A DNA stretch of 46,014 nt. Origin: an uncultured Spirochaetales bacterium. GTDB lineage: Bacteria; Spirochaetota; Spirochaetia; Sphaerochaetales; Sphaerochaetaceae. Positions 35,312 to 44,184 of this stretch are shown here, piece after piece (the first letter of the stretch is position 1; each line of letters opens with the position of its first letter). A program made the translations under genes and the position numbers. The notes under the pieces are model-generated. The model ran no database searches. It saw only the letters and a list, made by a program, of their open reading frames with translations, and was not told where the DNA came from. Location of the stretch: assembly GCA_934271365.1 (NCBI GenBank), contig CAKQRI010000010.1, positions 1 to 46,014 of the forward strand, written 5' to 3'.

Positions 35312-35837
35312 TGTCTGCGATGCACCACTGAGCATCATATAATTTCAGAAGAGAAAGAACTTCCATCCTCTTCTCTGCCCTGGCGAAAACAAATGTATCT
35401 GCAGCTTCCCATATAGAGAAGCCTCCGATTATATTCACGCTGTCTGTGATCACCCGATTACCGAAATGCTCAAGAAAATATGAAGCTGTAAGAATAGCAG
35501 CACCTGCAGATAAGAACATGAAGACCTTCCAGCTGAGACTTCTGAGCTCTTTAAGGCTTTTATTAAGCTCTACTGCAATATATGCTGTATATGATTTTCT
35601 GGCTCTATCAAGATCTGAATCATAAGGAAATTCTATTCTGAGATCCTCATTTATAGGAACCCTGCATGCCATAGCGAAAAGATAGTCTAGGACATCGGAT
35701 GAAGGAAGATCTGAATTAACATCAGAGAATAGATCTTCAGATGTAATCTTCACAGAAAGCCTGTCTTCAATAGCTGGAAAGAAAGCACGAACTGGAGAAC
35801 TTGTCTTTATTAATCTGCGAAGGTCCTTTATCTTCAT
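35295..35837 (-). CDS. Unknown membrane protein next to tRNA-Val
   Basis: Unrecognised protein of 180 residues: a polar N-terminal part (1-100) with charged and Ser-rich segments, then about two hydrophobic stretches (around 107-125 and 134-155), then a short polar tail. ATG 35837 lies only 13 bases past the 3' end of tRNA-Val and no ribosome binding site is visible; the next Met (in FAMACRVP) would remove a third of the protein. It overlaps and is likely coupled to the DUF2974 gene. Its function is not inferable from sequence. Confidence 0.7.
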   Translation of the reverse strand: MKIKDLRRLIKTSSPVRAFFPAIEDRLSVKITSEDLFSDVNSDLPSSDVLDYLFAMACRVPINEDLRIEFPYDSDLDRARKSYTAYIAVELNKSLKELRSLSWKVFMFLSAGAAILTASYFLEHFGNRVITDSVNIIGGFSIWEAADTFVFARAEKRMEVLSLLKLYDAQWCIADNGKHS

Positions 35838-35850
35838 AAGCAAAAAAGCC

Positions 35851-35922
35851 TGGGCGTGAGCAGGATTGAACTGCTGACCCCTTCCGTGTGAAGGAAGTGC
35901 TCTCCCACTGAGCTACACGCCC
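35851..35922 (-). tRNA. tRNA-Val (CAC)
   Basis: A full cloverleaf of 72 nt: acceptor GGGCGTG/CACGCCC, D-arm around TAGCTCAGTGGGAGAGC, anticodon stem CTTCC/GGAAG with loop TTCACAC giving anticodon CAC, and T-arm with GTTCAATC. Discriminator A; CCA is not encoded. It lies just after the nitroreductase gene and 13 bases ahead of an ORF. Confidence 0.95.
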
Positions 35923-35942
35923 GACATATAAAGACTATAAAA

Positions 35943-36662
35943 CTATCTTTGCTTTCTGGCTATATATTCTGCGATTTTTTCACTTCCATCCAGCAATTTT
36001 CTTTCAAAGGCATAGCCATTAGCACTCAATGAAAGCTCCAGAAAGCATAGGAATATGCCCATATCAATAGAATTGAAGTATTTCTTATATGGACCTTTTA
36101 AAAGGGATGGCTTTCCATTTCCTCTTGTGACCTCAATAATATTATCATGGCTCTCTGCTTTCCATGGCTGGCTATTGCATGCAGATGGAGCAAGCCTCAC
36201 ATCTTTTCTGACATCCTCAAAGCCATCACCTTGCCAGAAAAGAGAAGAGTCAATTCTATTGAACTGAGACCGATCCGACCTCAGTCCAGCACCTTCTCCG
36301 ATATTGAGCATAATGCGGAAAGAAAGACCATCAAGCTCATTTTCCTTTGTCCTTCCAAAGCCATACCAGCAGACACCTATGCCAATTGACTCCGCATATA
36401 GGTCAATCTGCTCAAGGTAGTAGCCTGCATCTATCAGCGATAAATAGCTCTCTTCAGAGTAATAATTAATGCAGTATTCACCTCTTCTGCAGCTTGTCTG
36501 AGATGCAGGAACAATCCTTATCTTGCTTCTGATGCTGATCAAGTGGGATGCAATATCAGAAAAGGACCTAATCTTATCAAGCTTTTCCAATGGGATACTG
36601 CCATCAAATCGCCTGATTGATTTGCGGCGGTCAATCATCTGATAAAGAGAGCTTTCTAACAT
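35943..36662 (-). CDS. Nitroreductase-family protein
   Basis: FMN-dependent oxidoreductase of 239 residues. It begins MLESSLYQMIDRRKSIRRFDG, with the typical RRxSxRxF pattern, and has a late LAPSACNSQPWKAE motif that in the family contacts FMN, plus a GIGVCWYGFGRT core. An open frame extends 91 codons further upstream but is antisense-like sequence over azlD; ATG 36662 overlaps the azlD stop by seven bases, supporting coupling. Target compound unknown. Confidence 0.9.
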   Translation of the reverse strand: MLESSLYQMIDRRKSIRRFDGSIPLEKLDKIRSFSDIASHLISIRSKIRIVPASQTSCRRGEYCINYYSEESYLSLIDAGYYLEQIDLYAESIGIGVCWYGFGRTKENELDGLSFRIMLNIGEGAGLRSDRSQFNRIDSSLFWQGDGFEDVRKDVRLAPSACNSQPWKAESHDNIIEVTRGNGKPSLLKGPYKKYFNSIDMGIFLCFLELSLSANGYAFERKLLDGSEKIAEYIARKQR

Positions 36663-36961
36663 ATGACCACCAGTGTCAGGACAGTAACAGCAAGGGATAC
36701 TATGATTGAAAGAATCATAGAGCCTCTGAAATAAGAGACAAAGAATGCAGATACCACTCCGAGAAGACCTGCAATCCAGTCTTTTCCGAAATCTGTCAAT
36801 GCAAGAGGAAAGATCAGAGCCCCAAGGGCTGCAACAGGAAGAAGCATCATGCACTTTCTGATAAAGTGGGGAAGTTTGGAAAGAAAAGGCATAAAGTAAG
36901 GCAGTATGCGTGGAAGCATAGTGCATAAAGCACATAAAAGAATCATTTTAAGAACATTCAT
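36656..36961 (-). CDS. azlD: AzlD-family branched-chain amino acid export subunit
   Basis: Small membrane protein of 101 residues with three to four hydrophobic segments, starting MNVLKMILLCALCTMLPRILPYF. The pattern LPRxLPFF and GALIFPLAL is typical of AzlD. It overlaps the AzlC stop by four bases (ATGA). Together AzlC and AzlD form an exporter for branched-chain or related amino acids. Confidence 0.92.
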   Translation of the reverse strand: MNVLKMILLCALCTMLPRILPYFMPFLSKLPHFIRKCMMLLPVAALGALIFPLALTDFGKDWIAGLLGVVSAFFVSYFRGSMILSIIVSLAVTVLTLVVIC

Positions 36962-37659
36962 ACCAGACCAGCATCCTCATCAGTATAGACAAATGCACCT
37001 AGCAAAGTTGCAGCAAACATCGAGATTATAAAAGATATACCAACAGAAAGAGATAGACAGAGAATCAGGAATGCATTCAAAGCTGCGGAGAGAGAAAAGA
37101 CTAAAAGAGCCTTTATATGGACTCTGGTCTCACCGCCTAGAAGAGATGCAAACATAGCATATACTGTGATCACTGATGCTTTCTGAAGCACTGCAGGCAA
37201 GAATGTTCCAGCTATGTAGCCGAAAGCTGTGCCTGAGACCCATCCTATGTATGAAGTGAATACCAGACCACTCATATATCTTATGTTAAGCTTCTTGCCT
37301 TTAAAAGAGGCAACAGTGAATACCTCATCTGTTGTTCCAAAGCCTGAGATAAGCTTCAGAGCAAGGCTATCTTGATTTTCCAGGCGTCCTAGAAGCGAAG
37401 TAGACATGAACATGTATCTTATGTTTATGAATAGAACCGAAAGCACAATCTCAAGCAGAAATGCACCCCCATTATATAGGTTCATCATAAGAAACTGCCC
37501 AGAACCAGAATAATTCGTAAGGCTAATCAGCAGCCCTTCGATAAACCTCAGGCCACTTGTGCGTGTCAGAAGGCCAAAAGCCAGTGATGTTGTGAAATAA
37601 CCGAGGAAAATAGGAGAACCATCCTTTATTCCCTCCTTAAGCGTAAGCTCACCGTTCAT
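36958..37659 (-). CDS. azlC: AzlC-family branched-chain amino acid exporter, large subunit
   Basis: Membrane protein of 233 residues with about seven hydrophobic segments. Family features: an N-terminal SPIFLGYFTTSLAFGLL, then LLISLTNYSGSGQFLMMNLYNGGA, RYMFMSTSLLGRL and the FGTTDEVFTVASF motif. It overlaps the upstream flavoprotein gene by 11 bases, so the three genes onward to the nitroreductase form one operon. Confidence 0.94.
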   Translation of the reverse strand: MNGELTLKEGIKDGSPIFLGYFTTSLAFGLLTRTSGLRFIEGLLISLTNYSGSGQFLMMNLYNGGAFLLEIVLSVLFINIRYMFMSTSLLGRLENQDSLALKLISGFGTTDEVFTVASFKGKKLNIRYMSGLVFTSYIGWVSGTAFGYIAGTFLPAVLQKASVITVYAMFASLLGGETRVHIKALLVFSLSAALNAFLILCLSLSVGISFIISMFAATLLGAFVYTDEDAGLV

Positions 37660-39184
37660 TCATTTCCTCCAAGAGATGCATTGCTGACTCAGTACCATCA
37701 AGAGCTGCAGATACAATGCCACCGGCATAACCGGCACCTTCACCTGAAGGATAAAGCCCTTTGCCCTGCCTCATCTGGCCATCCCTTACAATTCTCACAG
37801 GACTGCTTGTCCTTGTTTCAACTCCTAGCATAAGAGCATCATTTGTAAGGAACCTGCCATCTGTCAGAGCTCCGAATTTCTTAAAGCCTTCTCTAAGGCT
37901 ATATGAGACAACAGGTGGCAGTATATCATCAAGAAGCCTTGGCTCTATTCCACATGGATATGTGGTTTTAGGAAGGGAATCATTGATTCTGCCTTCAACA
38001 AAATCAAGCATTCTGTTAGATGGAGCCTTAAATCCAGGAATAAATGCCTTTCTCTCCAAATCTTCGATAAAAGAAAGCATCTTCAGAGGACCAGAGCCTG
38101 GCACATCATCACACCTCAGCTGGACAACCATGGCAGAATTGCCATAAAGCCCTGCTCTTTTTGACCCAGACATACCATTGACATTCTGATATCCATATTC
38201 AGTGGAAGATGGAACAACGACTCCACCAGGACACATGCAGAAAGAATAGACGCCTCGGCCATTCACCTGAGTCACAAAGCTGTAAGATGCAGGAGGAAGA
38301 TAAAGCCCTCGCCCATTCTTATTATGATACTGTATCTGATCAATCAGATGCTGTGAATGCTCTAGCCTCACACCTATTGCTGTGTCCTTGCTTTCAAGTT
38401 CATATCCATCTTCAAGAAGGAATCTGTATACATCCTTAGCACTGTGACCGGTTGCAAGTATAACTGGGCCTCTGAATTCCTCTCCTCTTTCAGTTACTGC
38501 TCCGACTGTCTCATCTTCATGTTTTATAAGGGATACTACCTTTGTATCAAAATGAACTTCACCACCATAAGCAATTATTGTCTTCCTTATATTCTCTATA
38601 ACCCGAGGAAGCACATCTGTACCAATATGCGGATGAGTATCTGAAATTATACTCTCATCTGCACCATGCTGGCAGAATATAGAAAGAATACGGCCGACAT
38701 TGCCCCTCTTCACGCTTCTTGTATAGAGCTTTCCATCAGAGAATGCGCCAGCACCGCCTTCACCATAGGCATAATTGGATTCAGGGTTGAGAATGCCTTC
38801 TCTTGAAAGCCTTGCTGTATCAAGACGTCTTGAATGCACATCCTTCCCTCTCTCTAGGATTATTGGCTTAACCCCATATTCAAGGAGAGTAAGTGCTGCG
38901 AATAGTCCAGCAGGACCTGCTCCTACTATCACAGCCCTTTTCGAGTCATCGGCTTCCTTGAATGATACTTTCTCATATATATTAGAAGGTTTCTCACCTA
39001 TATATAACCTGATTCTCGCATTTATCTTCACATCTCTTCGCCTTGCATCAATGCTGCGTCTGAGAAATCTGAAATCTGTTATGCTTTTTTCTCTGATGCC
39101 TGCCTTGTAAGCAGCTTTCTTCAGAAGCATATCTGGTTTAAATGCCTCTTCCGGCGTCAGAATTAAATCCAAATCCTTAGTCAT
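37649..39184 (-). CDS. COG2509-type FAD-dependent oxidoreductase
   Basis: Flavoprotein of 511 residues. A short N-terminal domain (1-80) precedes the FAD dinucleotide-binding motif VIVGAGPAGLFAAL (about 85-98). Later features are YGEGGAGAFSDGKLYTR, an ILATGHSA motif and the C-terminal GLYPSGEGAGYAGGIVSAALDG, all characteristic of this uncharacterised dehydrogenase family. ATG 39184 is preferred over the upstream GTG 39190. Substrate unknown; related proteins are conserved in many anaerobes. Confidence 0.92.
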   Translation of the reverse strand: MTKDLDLILTPEEAFKPDMLLKKAAYKAGIREKSITDFRFLRRSIDARRRDVKINARIRLYIGEKPSNIYEKVSFKEADDSKRAVIVGAGPAGLFAALTLLEYGVKPIILERGKDVHSRRLDTARLSREGILNPESNYAYGEGGAGAFSDGKLYTRSVKRGNVGRILSIFCQHGADESIISDTHPHIGTDVLPRVIENIRKTIIAYGGEVHFDTKVVSLIKHEDETVGAVTERGEEFRGPVILATGHSAKDVYRFLLEDGYELESKDTAIGVRLEHSQHLIDQIQYHNKNGRGLYLPPASYSFVTQVNGRGVYSFCMCPGGVVVPSSTEYGYQNVNGMSGSKRAGLYGNSAMVVQLRCDDVPGSGPLKMLSFIEDLERKAFIPGFKAPSNRMLDFVEGRINDSLPKTTYPCGIEPRLLDDILPPVVSYSLREGFKKFGALTDGRFLTNDALMLGVETRTSSPVRIVRDGQMRQGKGLYPSGEGAGYAGGIVSAALDGTESAMHLLEEMNER

Positions 39185-39257
39185 AACCACAAATATAGAA
39201 CATTAGTGGCCAGACATTCAATTGAACCTTTATCACTACTTCGCTATCATTTCCATC

Positions 39258-41114
39258 ATGAACATCCTATCTATAGAGAACCTAGAGAAAACACTTAAAG
39301 ATGAGCCTTTATTCTCAGCTGTGACACTTGGACTTGAAGAAGGTGAAAAGGTCGGAATAGTCGGCAAAAATGGTGCTGGAAAATCAACATTCCTCAAGAT
39401 AATCTCAGGAGAAATGCAGCCTGATGAGGGAAAGGTATCAATGAAGAAGGATATTGACCTTGTATATGTTGAACAGCTTCAGCACTATAATGAAGACACC
39501 ACACTCTCTGGCTTTCTATACCTTGAGAGGAATAATAAGAAGATAAGACTTCTGCAGAGCTATTATGATGCAATAGAAGCAGGAGATGAAAGAAAAGCAA
39601 ATGAGCTCTATCCGGTGATGGAGCGTGAGAATCTCTGGGATATAGAGAGAGCATTTTTTGCATCTCTTTCAGATATGGGAGAGTCTCTCGATGGGACTAG
39701 GCTTATGAACAGCTTATCTGGAGGACAGATAAAGAAAGCTGCTATAGCAAGAGCTCTTGCCTTGAAGCCTGAACTTCTGCTGCTTGATGAGCCAACAAAC
39801 CATCTTGATATCAAGTCTATAGAGTATCTTGAAGACTATATAAACAAGACAAAGGCTGCAGTAATCATAGTAACTCATGACAGGCATATCCTTGATGCAT
39901 GCTGCAGTACCATATGGGAAATTGATGGAAAAACATTCTATCGCCATCCAGGCTCTTTTTCTGATTACCTTGAAAGGAAGGAAATCAGACTTGAGATGAA
40001 TGAGAAGGAACAGGCACGACTGAAGACTATTCTCAGGAGGGAGCTTGTATGGCTCATGAGAGGACCTCAGGCTAGAACTGGCAAAGATAAGAACAGAAAA
40101 GACAGGATAGCCGAAATGCAGAGCCAGATAAGGAAAGTCAGAGAAGACAAGCAGAAAGACTTCGTAAGCATGGAACGCAGACTTGGAAAGAAGATTCTGG
40201 AAATCCAGAGCATATCAAAAAGCTATGGAAGCCATCATCTATTCTCAGACTTCTCCTACTCCTTCGTCAAAGGAATGAAGCTTGGCCTGATAGGCGACAA
40301 TGGATCGGGAAAATCAACACTTCTTGATATCATCTACGGAAGAACAGAACCTGATAGCGGAACAATAGACAAAGGAATCAATACTCATTTCGGCTACTAT
40401 GATCAGCTTGGCCGTGAACTGGAAAGCTCAAAGACTGTTCTTGAATATGCTGAAGATATCGGAGACAGGGTTGTATATGCAGAAGGTGAAGAAGTATCTG
40501 TATCACGGTTCTTAGAGCTTTTCGGCTTTCCTGTATCAATGCAGAGGACTCCTATCGGGATGCTCTCCGGTGGAGAGAGGAGAAGGCTTTACCTTATCAC
40601 AAGGCTTGTCAATAATCCTAACTTCCTCCTTCTGGATGAACCAACAAATGACCTTGATATCGATACAATGCAGAATCTAGAAGAATACATTTCCTCTTTT
40701 CCAGGCTGTGCGATAATCTCAAGCCATGATAGAACATTTCTCGATATAACTGTTGATATGCTTCTTATTCTTGATGAAGGGAAAATCACATTGTTTCCAG
40801 GATCATATAGTGATTACAAGGAAACAAAAGATAAAAAACCGGAAGAAGAGACTACTGCTGCAAAGGAACAGCAAAAGCCAAAAAGAGAAAAGAAAGGACT
40901 TTCATATAAGGAAGAAAAGGAAAGAGATTCTCTGATTGAAGAAATCGGAATGCTTGAAGATTCAATCAGAAAGCTTGAAGAATCTTTCTCAACGGCAGAG
41001 GAGACAGAGTTAGGCACACTCCAGGAAAGAACAAAGAAGTATGAAGAGAATAAAAAAACGCTCGATGAGAAAACCGAGCGCTGGCTAGAGCTTGAGGAAA
41101 AAGCTCAATCCTGA
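39258..41114 (+). CDS. uup: ABC-F ATPase, Uup type
   Basis: Soluble ribosome-associated ATPase of 618 residues with two ABC domains and no membrane part. First Walker A GKNGAGKST at 36-44, first signature LSGGQIKKAAIAR and Walker B LLLDEPTNHLD; second Walker A GDNGSGKST, signature LSGGERRRLYL and LLLDEPTNDLD. A P-site interaction linker lies between, and a charged coiled coil (about 540-618) marks the Uup subgroup. ATG 39258 gives the usual start MNILSIENLEKT; an upstream TTG at 39222 is less likely. Confidence 0.95.
   Translation: MNILSIENLEKTLKDEPLFSAVTLGLEEGEKVGIVGKNGAGKSTFLKIISGEMQPDEGKVSMKKDIDLVYVEQLQHYNEDTTLSGFLYLERNNKKIRLLQSYYDAIEAGDERKANELYPVMERENLWDIERAFFASLSDMGESLDGTRLMNSLSGGQIKKAAIARALALKPELLLLDEPTNHLDIKSIEYLEDYINKTKAAVIIVTHDRHILDACCSTIWEIDGKTFYRHPGSFSDYLERKEIRLEMNEKEQARLKTILRRELVWLMRGPQARTGKDKNRKDRIAEMQSQIRKVREDKQKDFVSMERRLGKKILEIQSISKSYGSHHLFSDFSYSFVKGMKLGLIGDNGSGKSTLLDIIYGRTEPDSGTIDKGINTHFGYYDQLGRELESSKTVLEYAEDIGDRVVYAEGEEVSVSRFLELFGFPVSMQRTPIGMLSGGERRRLYLITRLVNNPNFLLLDEPTNDLDIDTMQNLEEYISSFPGCAIISSHDRTFLDITVDMLLILDEGKITLFPGSYSDYKETKDKKPEEETTAAKEQQKPKREKKGLSYKEEKERDSLIEEIGMLEDSIRKLEESFSTAEETELGTLQERTKKYEENKKTLDEKTERWLELEEKAQS
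41052..41080 (-). terminator. Terminator for the coiled-coil gene, inside uup coding DNA
   Basis: Leftward stem CGCTCG/CGAGCG (41075-41080 with 41059-41064), ten-base loop, then seven T (A at 41052-41058). It ends the leftward gene at 41105 although it lies within the last 60 bases of the rightward ABC-F gene. Confidence 0.75.
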
Positions 41115-41578
41115 ATATCTGCATCCTCTATGAGTGAAGCATCTGTTTTTCCTGGTATATGCCGGCGGATAAATGGAATGAAACCAGAATTGACTTTCTT
41201 GAATTCATCTTCACTCTCTTTCAAAGCTGTCTGCCAGACAGGTCCAAACCCCGGAGAATTGATCATCATCCTATCTACAGCCCGCTGATAAACCTGAAGC
41301 CTGTTGACCTCTGCCCTGCCAGGCTTCTGCTGAAGTGCCTGCAAAGATACTCGAAGATTCTCATTCTGACGCTTCACTTCTTCAAGCTCGGCTTTGTACT
41401 TATTCAGGCCTTCGCTCTCCAGTTCCATCCTCTGAGCAATCATATCCTTATATTTCTTTATCTCAGCTTCGCTTTTGCTTTTTACTCCCGATCTCTTTAT
41501 TGCCATCACAGCCCAGACAATGAAGGCAAATGCAAGACCAATACCCAATCCTATTAATAAATATTGCCAGTTAGCCAT
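41105..41578 (-). CDS. Membrane-anchored coiled-coil protein, unknown
   Basis: Protein of 157 residues with one N-terminal membrane helix (about 6-27), then a basic stretch and a coiled coil (about 38-85, rich in Glu, Lys and heptad Leu/Met), then a conserved-looking globular tail with SPGFGPVWQTALKESEDEF. It resembles small spirochaetal or bacterial anchor proteins only in architecture. It overlaps the convergent ABC-F gene by ten bases. No function is proposed. Confidence 0.72.
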   Translation of the reverse strand: MANWQYLLIGLGIGLAFAFIVWAVMAIKRSGVKSKSEAEIKKYKDMIAQRMELESEGLNKYKAELEEVKRQNENLRVSLQALQQKPGRAEVNRLQVYQRAVDRMMINSPGFGPVWQTALKESEDEFKKVNSGFIPFIRRHIPGKTDASLIEDADIQD

Positions 41579-41770
41579 AAACAGTCCTTTTTATATTTTT
41601 ACAATATAATACAAAGAAATAAGACTAACAATATTCAATAGAAAAACAAGAAAGTAATATTAGTATTACTAATCTTTTTTCAGAACTATATATTTATATT
41701 TTAATTTAATAAAAAAAATGTTTTTAACAGTTCTAATCTGATTTAAACTCTCAATATAGAGGATATAAAT

Positions 41771-42757
41771 ATGGTAAAAATAGGGATAATAGGATGCGGA
41801 CGCATTGCAAGGAAAATGGTGGCAACAGTCCAAGGCATGGATGATGCATGCATCTATGCAGTGGCTGCAAGAGATGGTGAAAAAGCTACAGCTTTTGCAT
41901 CGGAATTCGGAATAGAAAAGCATTATGACTCTTATGAGAAACTATGCAAGGATGATGAGGTAGACCTCGTATATATTGCTACACCTATGAACTTCCATAA
42001 AGAGCATATGCTTCTTGCAATAGACAATGGAAAAGCCATTCTCTGCGAGAAATCATTTACGGTAAATGCAAAGGAAGCCGAAGAGGTAATTGAAGCTGCA
42101 AAGAAAAAAAATGTCTTTATTGCAGAAGCAATCTGGACAAGATATATGCCATCAAGAGAGATCATCAATGACATAATCAGAAGCGGGAAGATTGGACAGA
42201 TAACAACAATATCTGCAAACCTTGGCTATAAGATTTCTGAGAAGGAAAGAGTTCAGAAGCCAGAACTCGGAGGAGGAGCACTCCTTGACATCGGCGTCTA
42301 CCCTATCAACTTTGCACTGATGGCTGAGGAAGGTAAAATATTGAAGAGCATAACAGGATCTGCAGTCAAAAATGATCTAGGCTGTGATTTCAAGGATAGC
42401 ATCACGCTTACATTCGAAGATGGAGCACAGGCTGTTTTATTTACAGATGTGACAACCAATACAGATAGAAAAGGATTCATTTATGGAACAGAAGGATACA
42501 TTGAGGTAAATAACATAAATAATCCTGAAGCAATTTATCTATATTCAGGTGAAAGGACTCCTGTCCTTCTTGAAGAATATCCTATAAAGCATAGGATTTC
42601 AGGTTACGAATATGAAGTTGAAGAAGCTGTCAGAGCAATTGAAGAAGGAAAGACAGAAGCAACTTCAATGCCTTATCATGAAACACTCAGGGTAATGAGG
42701 ATAATGGATGCACTGAGAGGCATATGGGATGTGAAGCTTGGGGATGAACTAAAATAA
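41771..42757 (+). CDS. Gfo/Idh/MocA-family oxidoreductase
   Basis: NAD(P)-dependent sugar or polyol dehydrogenase of 328 residues. The N-terminal Rossmann fold has GIIGCGRIARKM (5-16), the family lysine K94 lies in CEKSFTVN, and the C-terminal domain has the GGGALLDIGVYPINFAL motif. GAGG precedes the ATG. Such enzymes oxidise inositols, dihydrodiols, glucose or related compounds. It is isolated from the main carbohydrate region. Confidence 0.95.
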   Translation: MVKIGIIGCGRIARKMVATVQGMDDACIYAVAARDGEKATAFASEFGIEKHYDSYEKLCKDDEVDLVYIATPMNFHKEHMLLAIDNGKAILCEKSFTVNAKEAEEVIEAAKKKNVFIAEAIWTRYMPSREIINDIIRSGKIGQITTISANLGYKISEKERVQKPELGGGALLDIGVYPINFALMAEEGKILKSITGSAVKNDLGCDFKDSITLTFEDGAQAVLFTDVTTNTDRKGFIYGTEGYIEVNNINNPEAIYLYSGERTPVLLEEYPIKHRISGYEYEVEEAVRAIEEGKTEATSMPYHETLRVMRIMDALRGIWDVKLGDELK

Positions 42758-42878
42758 ATAATCAATCATAGCAAAATAAAGATCCAAGACATGATAACAG
42801 GAGTGTATTGGATCTAATACATTTTAAATACAGTAGTGCAATCATAAACACGTATTCGAAGTCCATGATCAGCCACAT

Positions 42879-42922
42879 AAAAATCCGCAAAGCTGTAACT
42901 CTATATTACGACAACTTTGCGG
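42879..42922 (-). terminator. tRNA-Leu terminator
   Basis: Leftward, CCGCAAAGTTGT pairs with ACAGCTTTGCGG (42911-42922 with 42885-42896; one G-U), followed by ATTTTT. It begins ten bases past the tRNA 3' end. Confidence 0.8.
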
Positions 42923-42932
42923 ATTACAATTC

Positions 42933-43015
42933 TGCCCAAGACGAGACTCGAACTCGTACGTCCTTGCGGACAAGGGATTTTAAGTCCCTTGTGTCTACCA
43001 TTCCACCACTTGGGC
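42933..43015 (-). tRNA. tRNA-Leu (TAA)
   Basis: Class II tRNA of 83 nt. Acceptor GCCCAAG/CTTGGGC, anticodon stem CAAGGGA-type with loop CTTAAAA giving anticodon TAA, a variable arm around TGTCCGCAAGGACGT, and T-arm GTTCGAGTC. Discriminator A; CCA not encoded. Confidence 0.96.
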
Positions 43016-43100
43016 AACATTGAAATAATAAACAATAATGGACAAAAAAGAAAGTGATATTAATATTTTTTATTTCTATTTTAATTCTGTAAAAATAAAC

Positions 43101-44084
43101 CTATTTAATGGCTGTCATCATAATAGGGATTGAGACCTCCTCATTTCCTCTCAGGTCTGTCTTTAAAATGAGATTTGCTTTCTTTTTTCCTGTTTCATTA
43201 GCATTAAGAACTAGACTAACCTTCATCAGATTACCATTTTCGGGGAAATCAATTAGAAAATCAGCAGAATCTTCACCAGCCAATGAAATATCTTTAATCT
43301 GAATCTCTCCATATTCAGTACATTGAGCCTCAAATTCAATGCTCCTTGCTTCCCCTATCCTGACATCTCCAAAATCAACTTTGGAATAGTTTCCCTGATA
43401 ATGTCCTATTGTAGCAGAACCTCCAATTAAGCCATTGGTTTCAAAAGAGAAATAGGGAGCGAAATAATATGAATTCACCCAATACTCTTTATATTCATCC
43501 TGCAAATCAATCTGAAAATATAGCAAAGAGTTCGGACTGCTATTGCCATTTTGGTATGCAGAAGATAATGAAGGAGAATATATACATCTCAGAGTAGCAG
43601 TCTCTTCAGGCTTTAAGACCTTTGGTAAGCCTGTTCTGTCCAGCGATACTTCTGAGGAATGATTCTTAAGCTGAAAAGATGAGATATCAACAGGATACGT
43701 TCCAGTGTTCTTCAGATTGATATTGAAAACATAGTCTGATTCAACACCAGAATAATAAACCGGAGGCAAATCATAAATGAACAAATTCTGTCCATCTGCA
43801 TAGAATCCATCCCCATCTATATTGAATTCTATATTCTCAAAAGAAGCAGACAGACCTGATGACTTCCATGCAGCAATATGCCAGCTACCATCAATAAACA
43901 CATAGGCTGTACTATCTGATATATTATAGTAGAAATCAAGTTCAGAAGCATCTGCTGGTGCTGAATCAAAATATCCTAAGAATCTCATATTCTCATGACT
44001 ATCTGCATTCATGATATTATTAGAGCAAGCTCCAGATAAAAACAGCAGAAAACATATGGATATAACAAAAAAAGCATTTTTCAT
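43101..44084 (-). CDS. Lipoprotein of unknown function
   Basis: Predicted lipoprotein of 327 residues with signal peptide and lipobox LSGAC; the lipidated Cys is C20. The mature part has two beta-rich modules typical of immunoglobulin-like or choice-of-anchor repeats: a first with NINLKNTGTYPVDISSF (about 121-137) and a second with FGDVRIGEARSIEFEAQC and LAGEDSADFLIDFPE. AGGGGGG precedes the ATG. Probably exposed at the inner or outer membrane face. No enzymatic motif is seen. Confidence 0.82.
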   Translation of the reverse strand: MKNAFFVISICFLLFLSGACSNNIMNADSHENMRFLGYFDSAPADASELDFYYNISDSTAYVFIDGSWHIAAWKSSGLSASFENIEFNIDGDGFYADGQNLFIYDLPPVYYSGVESDYVFNINLKNTGTYPVDISSFQLKNHSSEVSLDRTGLPKVLKPEETATLRCIYSPSLSSAYQNGNSSPNSLLYFQIDLQDEYKEYWVNSYYFAPYFSFETNGLIGGSATIGHYQGNYSKVDFGDVRIGEARSIEFEAQCTEYGEIQIKDISLAGEDSADFLIDFPENGNLMKVSLVLNANETGKKKANLILKTDLRGNEEVSIPIMMTAIK

Positions 44085-44184
44085 TCTTGTCCCCCCTTAA
44101 CATGAAAAAAAATGGATTATCAGCAGTTTATCAGATATAGTATATGAATATAAGAACTGTTAAATTAAAACTGAAATATTTTTT

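Noticed and set aside
36663..36935. Upstream extension of the nitroreductase frame by 91 codons
   Set aside because: The segment lies over azlD in another frame, is Cys- and Ser-rich, and is not nitroreductase-like; the ATG at 36662 fits the family start.
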